Assembly: GCF_001659685.2 (NCBI RefSeq)
Contig: NZ_LXYE02000008.1
Location: 20,326-84,325, forward strand
Source of the DNA: Labilibacter marinus
GTDB taxonomy: Bacteria > Bacteroidota > Bacteroidia > Bacteroidales > Marinilabiliaceae
DNA: 64,000 bases
Reading direction: 5' to 3'
The notes below the pieces were generated by a model. That model did not search any database, was not told where the DNA came from, and worked only from the letters and a program-made list of their open reading frames with translations. The translations under genes were made by a program, and so were the position numbers. This document shows, piece after piece, positions 63,022 to 64,000 of this stretch (position 1 is its first letter; each line of letters starts with the position of its first letter).

Positions 63022-63876
63022 ATGAAAAATATTTTATTCGTATTAAGCACCTGTATTCTGTTAGCATCATGTCATCAGCAAAAAATGGCTGATGAAAGCC
63101 TGCAATTAGCCGATATGGCCTATGAAGAAGAAACGGTGCCCATTACACGACAAGCAATGGAAGTACCTGAACCACCTTTACCAGCGGTAAAGAATAATCC
63201 AGTTGTAAAAAAGAAAATTATTAAAGATGGTAGGGTAGGTATTGAGGTAGAGGAATTAGATAAGAGTAAGGCACAGGTAGATTCGCTAGTAAAAATGTTT
63301 AATGCCTACTATGCCAACGAAAGTTTAAATAATACCCATTGGGAAACGTCGTATGCTTTAACCATCCGTATACCAAGTAAATATTTTGAGCATTTTATAC
63401 TGGGAATTGAAAAAGGTGGAGGAAAGATATTATTTAAAGAAATTGATGCACGCGATGTTACCGACCAGTTTATTGATTTAGAAACTAGACTGACCAATAA
63501 AAAGAGTTATTTAAAAAGATATAAGGAGTTATTAAAAAAAGCCAATACGGTTAAGGAAATTCTGCAGATTGAGGAAAAGATTAGAGGTCTTGAAGAAGAG
63601 ATAGAAAGCACTATGGGACGCTTAAAATACCTAAGCGATCAAGTTAGTTATAGTACCCTTAATTTATCCATCAGCAAACCCAAACCAGAGGAATATCAAT
63701 CGCCCAAGCGAACTCAATTTTACAAGAGAATTAAAATTGCATTATCTAAAGGTTGGTATGGTTTTATGGATTTTGTGGTATTCTGTGTTAATATATGGCC
63801 TTTCTGTGTTATTGTTGGCATAATTATTTATGCTTGGCGCAGATATCGTAGAAAACGAAGAGCAAAGAAAGCTTAA
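63022..63876 (+). CDS. DUF4349 lipoprotein
   Basis: 284 aa. The lipobox LLASC gives Cys17. The DUF4349 core is KKKIIKDGRVGIEVEELDKS, LTIRIPSKYFEHFILGIEKG, DVTDQFIDLETRLTNKKSYL. A coiled coil follows (KEILQIEEKIRGLEEEIEST) and one C-terminal membrane helix (VFCVNIWPFCVIVGIIIYAW) with a basic tail. It resembles periplasmic adaptor-type architecture held to the inner membrane. Role unknown. Confidence 0.85.
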   Translation: MKNILFVLSTCILLASCHQQKMADESLQLADMAYEEETVPITRQAMEVPEPPLPAVKNNPVVKKKIIKDGRVGIEVEELDKSKAQVDSLVKMFNAYYANESLNNTHWETSYALTIRIPSKYFEHFILGIEKGGGKILFKEIDARDVTDQFIDLETRLTNKKSYLKRYKELLKKANTVKEILQIEEKIRGLEEEIESTMGRLKYLSDQVSYSTLNLSISKPKPEEYQSPKRTQFYKRIKIALSKGWYGFMDFVVFCVNIWPFCVIVGIIIYAWRRYRRKRRAKKA

Positions 63877-64000
63877 GGTGTACCGAATTATTAAACTATA
63901 TACAATAATAATAAGGTAATACATTGTTTAATTAATATATTTGTGGTCAATAGCGTGCTAAACGATTTATTTTAATGTTCTGAAAGTCATGTATAGTGTC

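Overview
The window looks like part of a Bacteroidota chromosome, probably a marine, Marinilabiliales-like polysaccharide degrader. The evidence is an AT-rich genome, SusC/SusD pairs, type IX secretion sorting domains, the long pyrophosphate-dependent phosphofructokinase, RNA-poor A-rich start regions and TAnnTTTG-type promoter boxes. No rRNA, tRNA, CRISPR array or phage was seen.

Region 1 (1-19063) is a red-algal galactan (carrageenan-type) utilisation locus. It has a TPR/membrane/LuxR-like regulator (cut by the window edge), SusC, SusD, two surface lipoproteins, a secreted binding protein, two GH16 hydrolases (one close to kappa-carrageenase) alternating with two S1 sulfatases, and small secreted proteins. 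Three of its proteins appear to share the same beta-sandwich carbohydrate-binding-like module. A 21-bp periodic repeat lies in the 0.8-kb gap inside the locus, and a decayed gene follows the second sulfatase.

Region 2 (19269-22681) holds an Rrf2 regulator, RsmE and a sensor histidine kinase with a periplasmic binding-protein domain.

Region 3 (22843-41127) is one co-oriented block: ECF sigma factor, small membrane protein (anti-sigma-like), two Spy/CpxP-like proteins, ABC ATPase, an ABC permease fused to a catalytically degenerate M1-like domain and a golvesin-like domain, TolC, membrane fusion protein, RND pump, a 1571-aa RND pump fused to an ABC ATPase, and an ABC-2 permease. It looks like an envelope-stress-controlled hybrid RND/ABC export system and is one of the two most interesting parts of the window.

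Region 4 (41153-52174) holds ordinary genes (OmpA/PD40 protein, DUF1801) and a deoxyhexose locus: GH29 fucosidase, RhaT-like symporter and URO-D-family protein, divergent from an AraC regulator with a clear direct-repeat operator. REP-like hairpins and PFP follow.

Region 5 (52232-60782) is accessory. Long direct repeats flank a small lipoprotein gene, and then comes an array of unrelated small genes, all on the plus strand, separated by about 195-bp imperfect palindromes. These behave like integron attC sites: each cassette starts with G^TT and a short sequence that is the reverse complement of the sequence opening the site at its own end. No integrase is present, so this is a CALIN-like array with unusually long sites. 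This is the second main candidate for an undescribed system. The window ends with membrane proteins, a beta-barrel protein and a DUF4349 lipoprotein.
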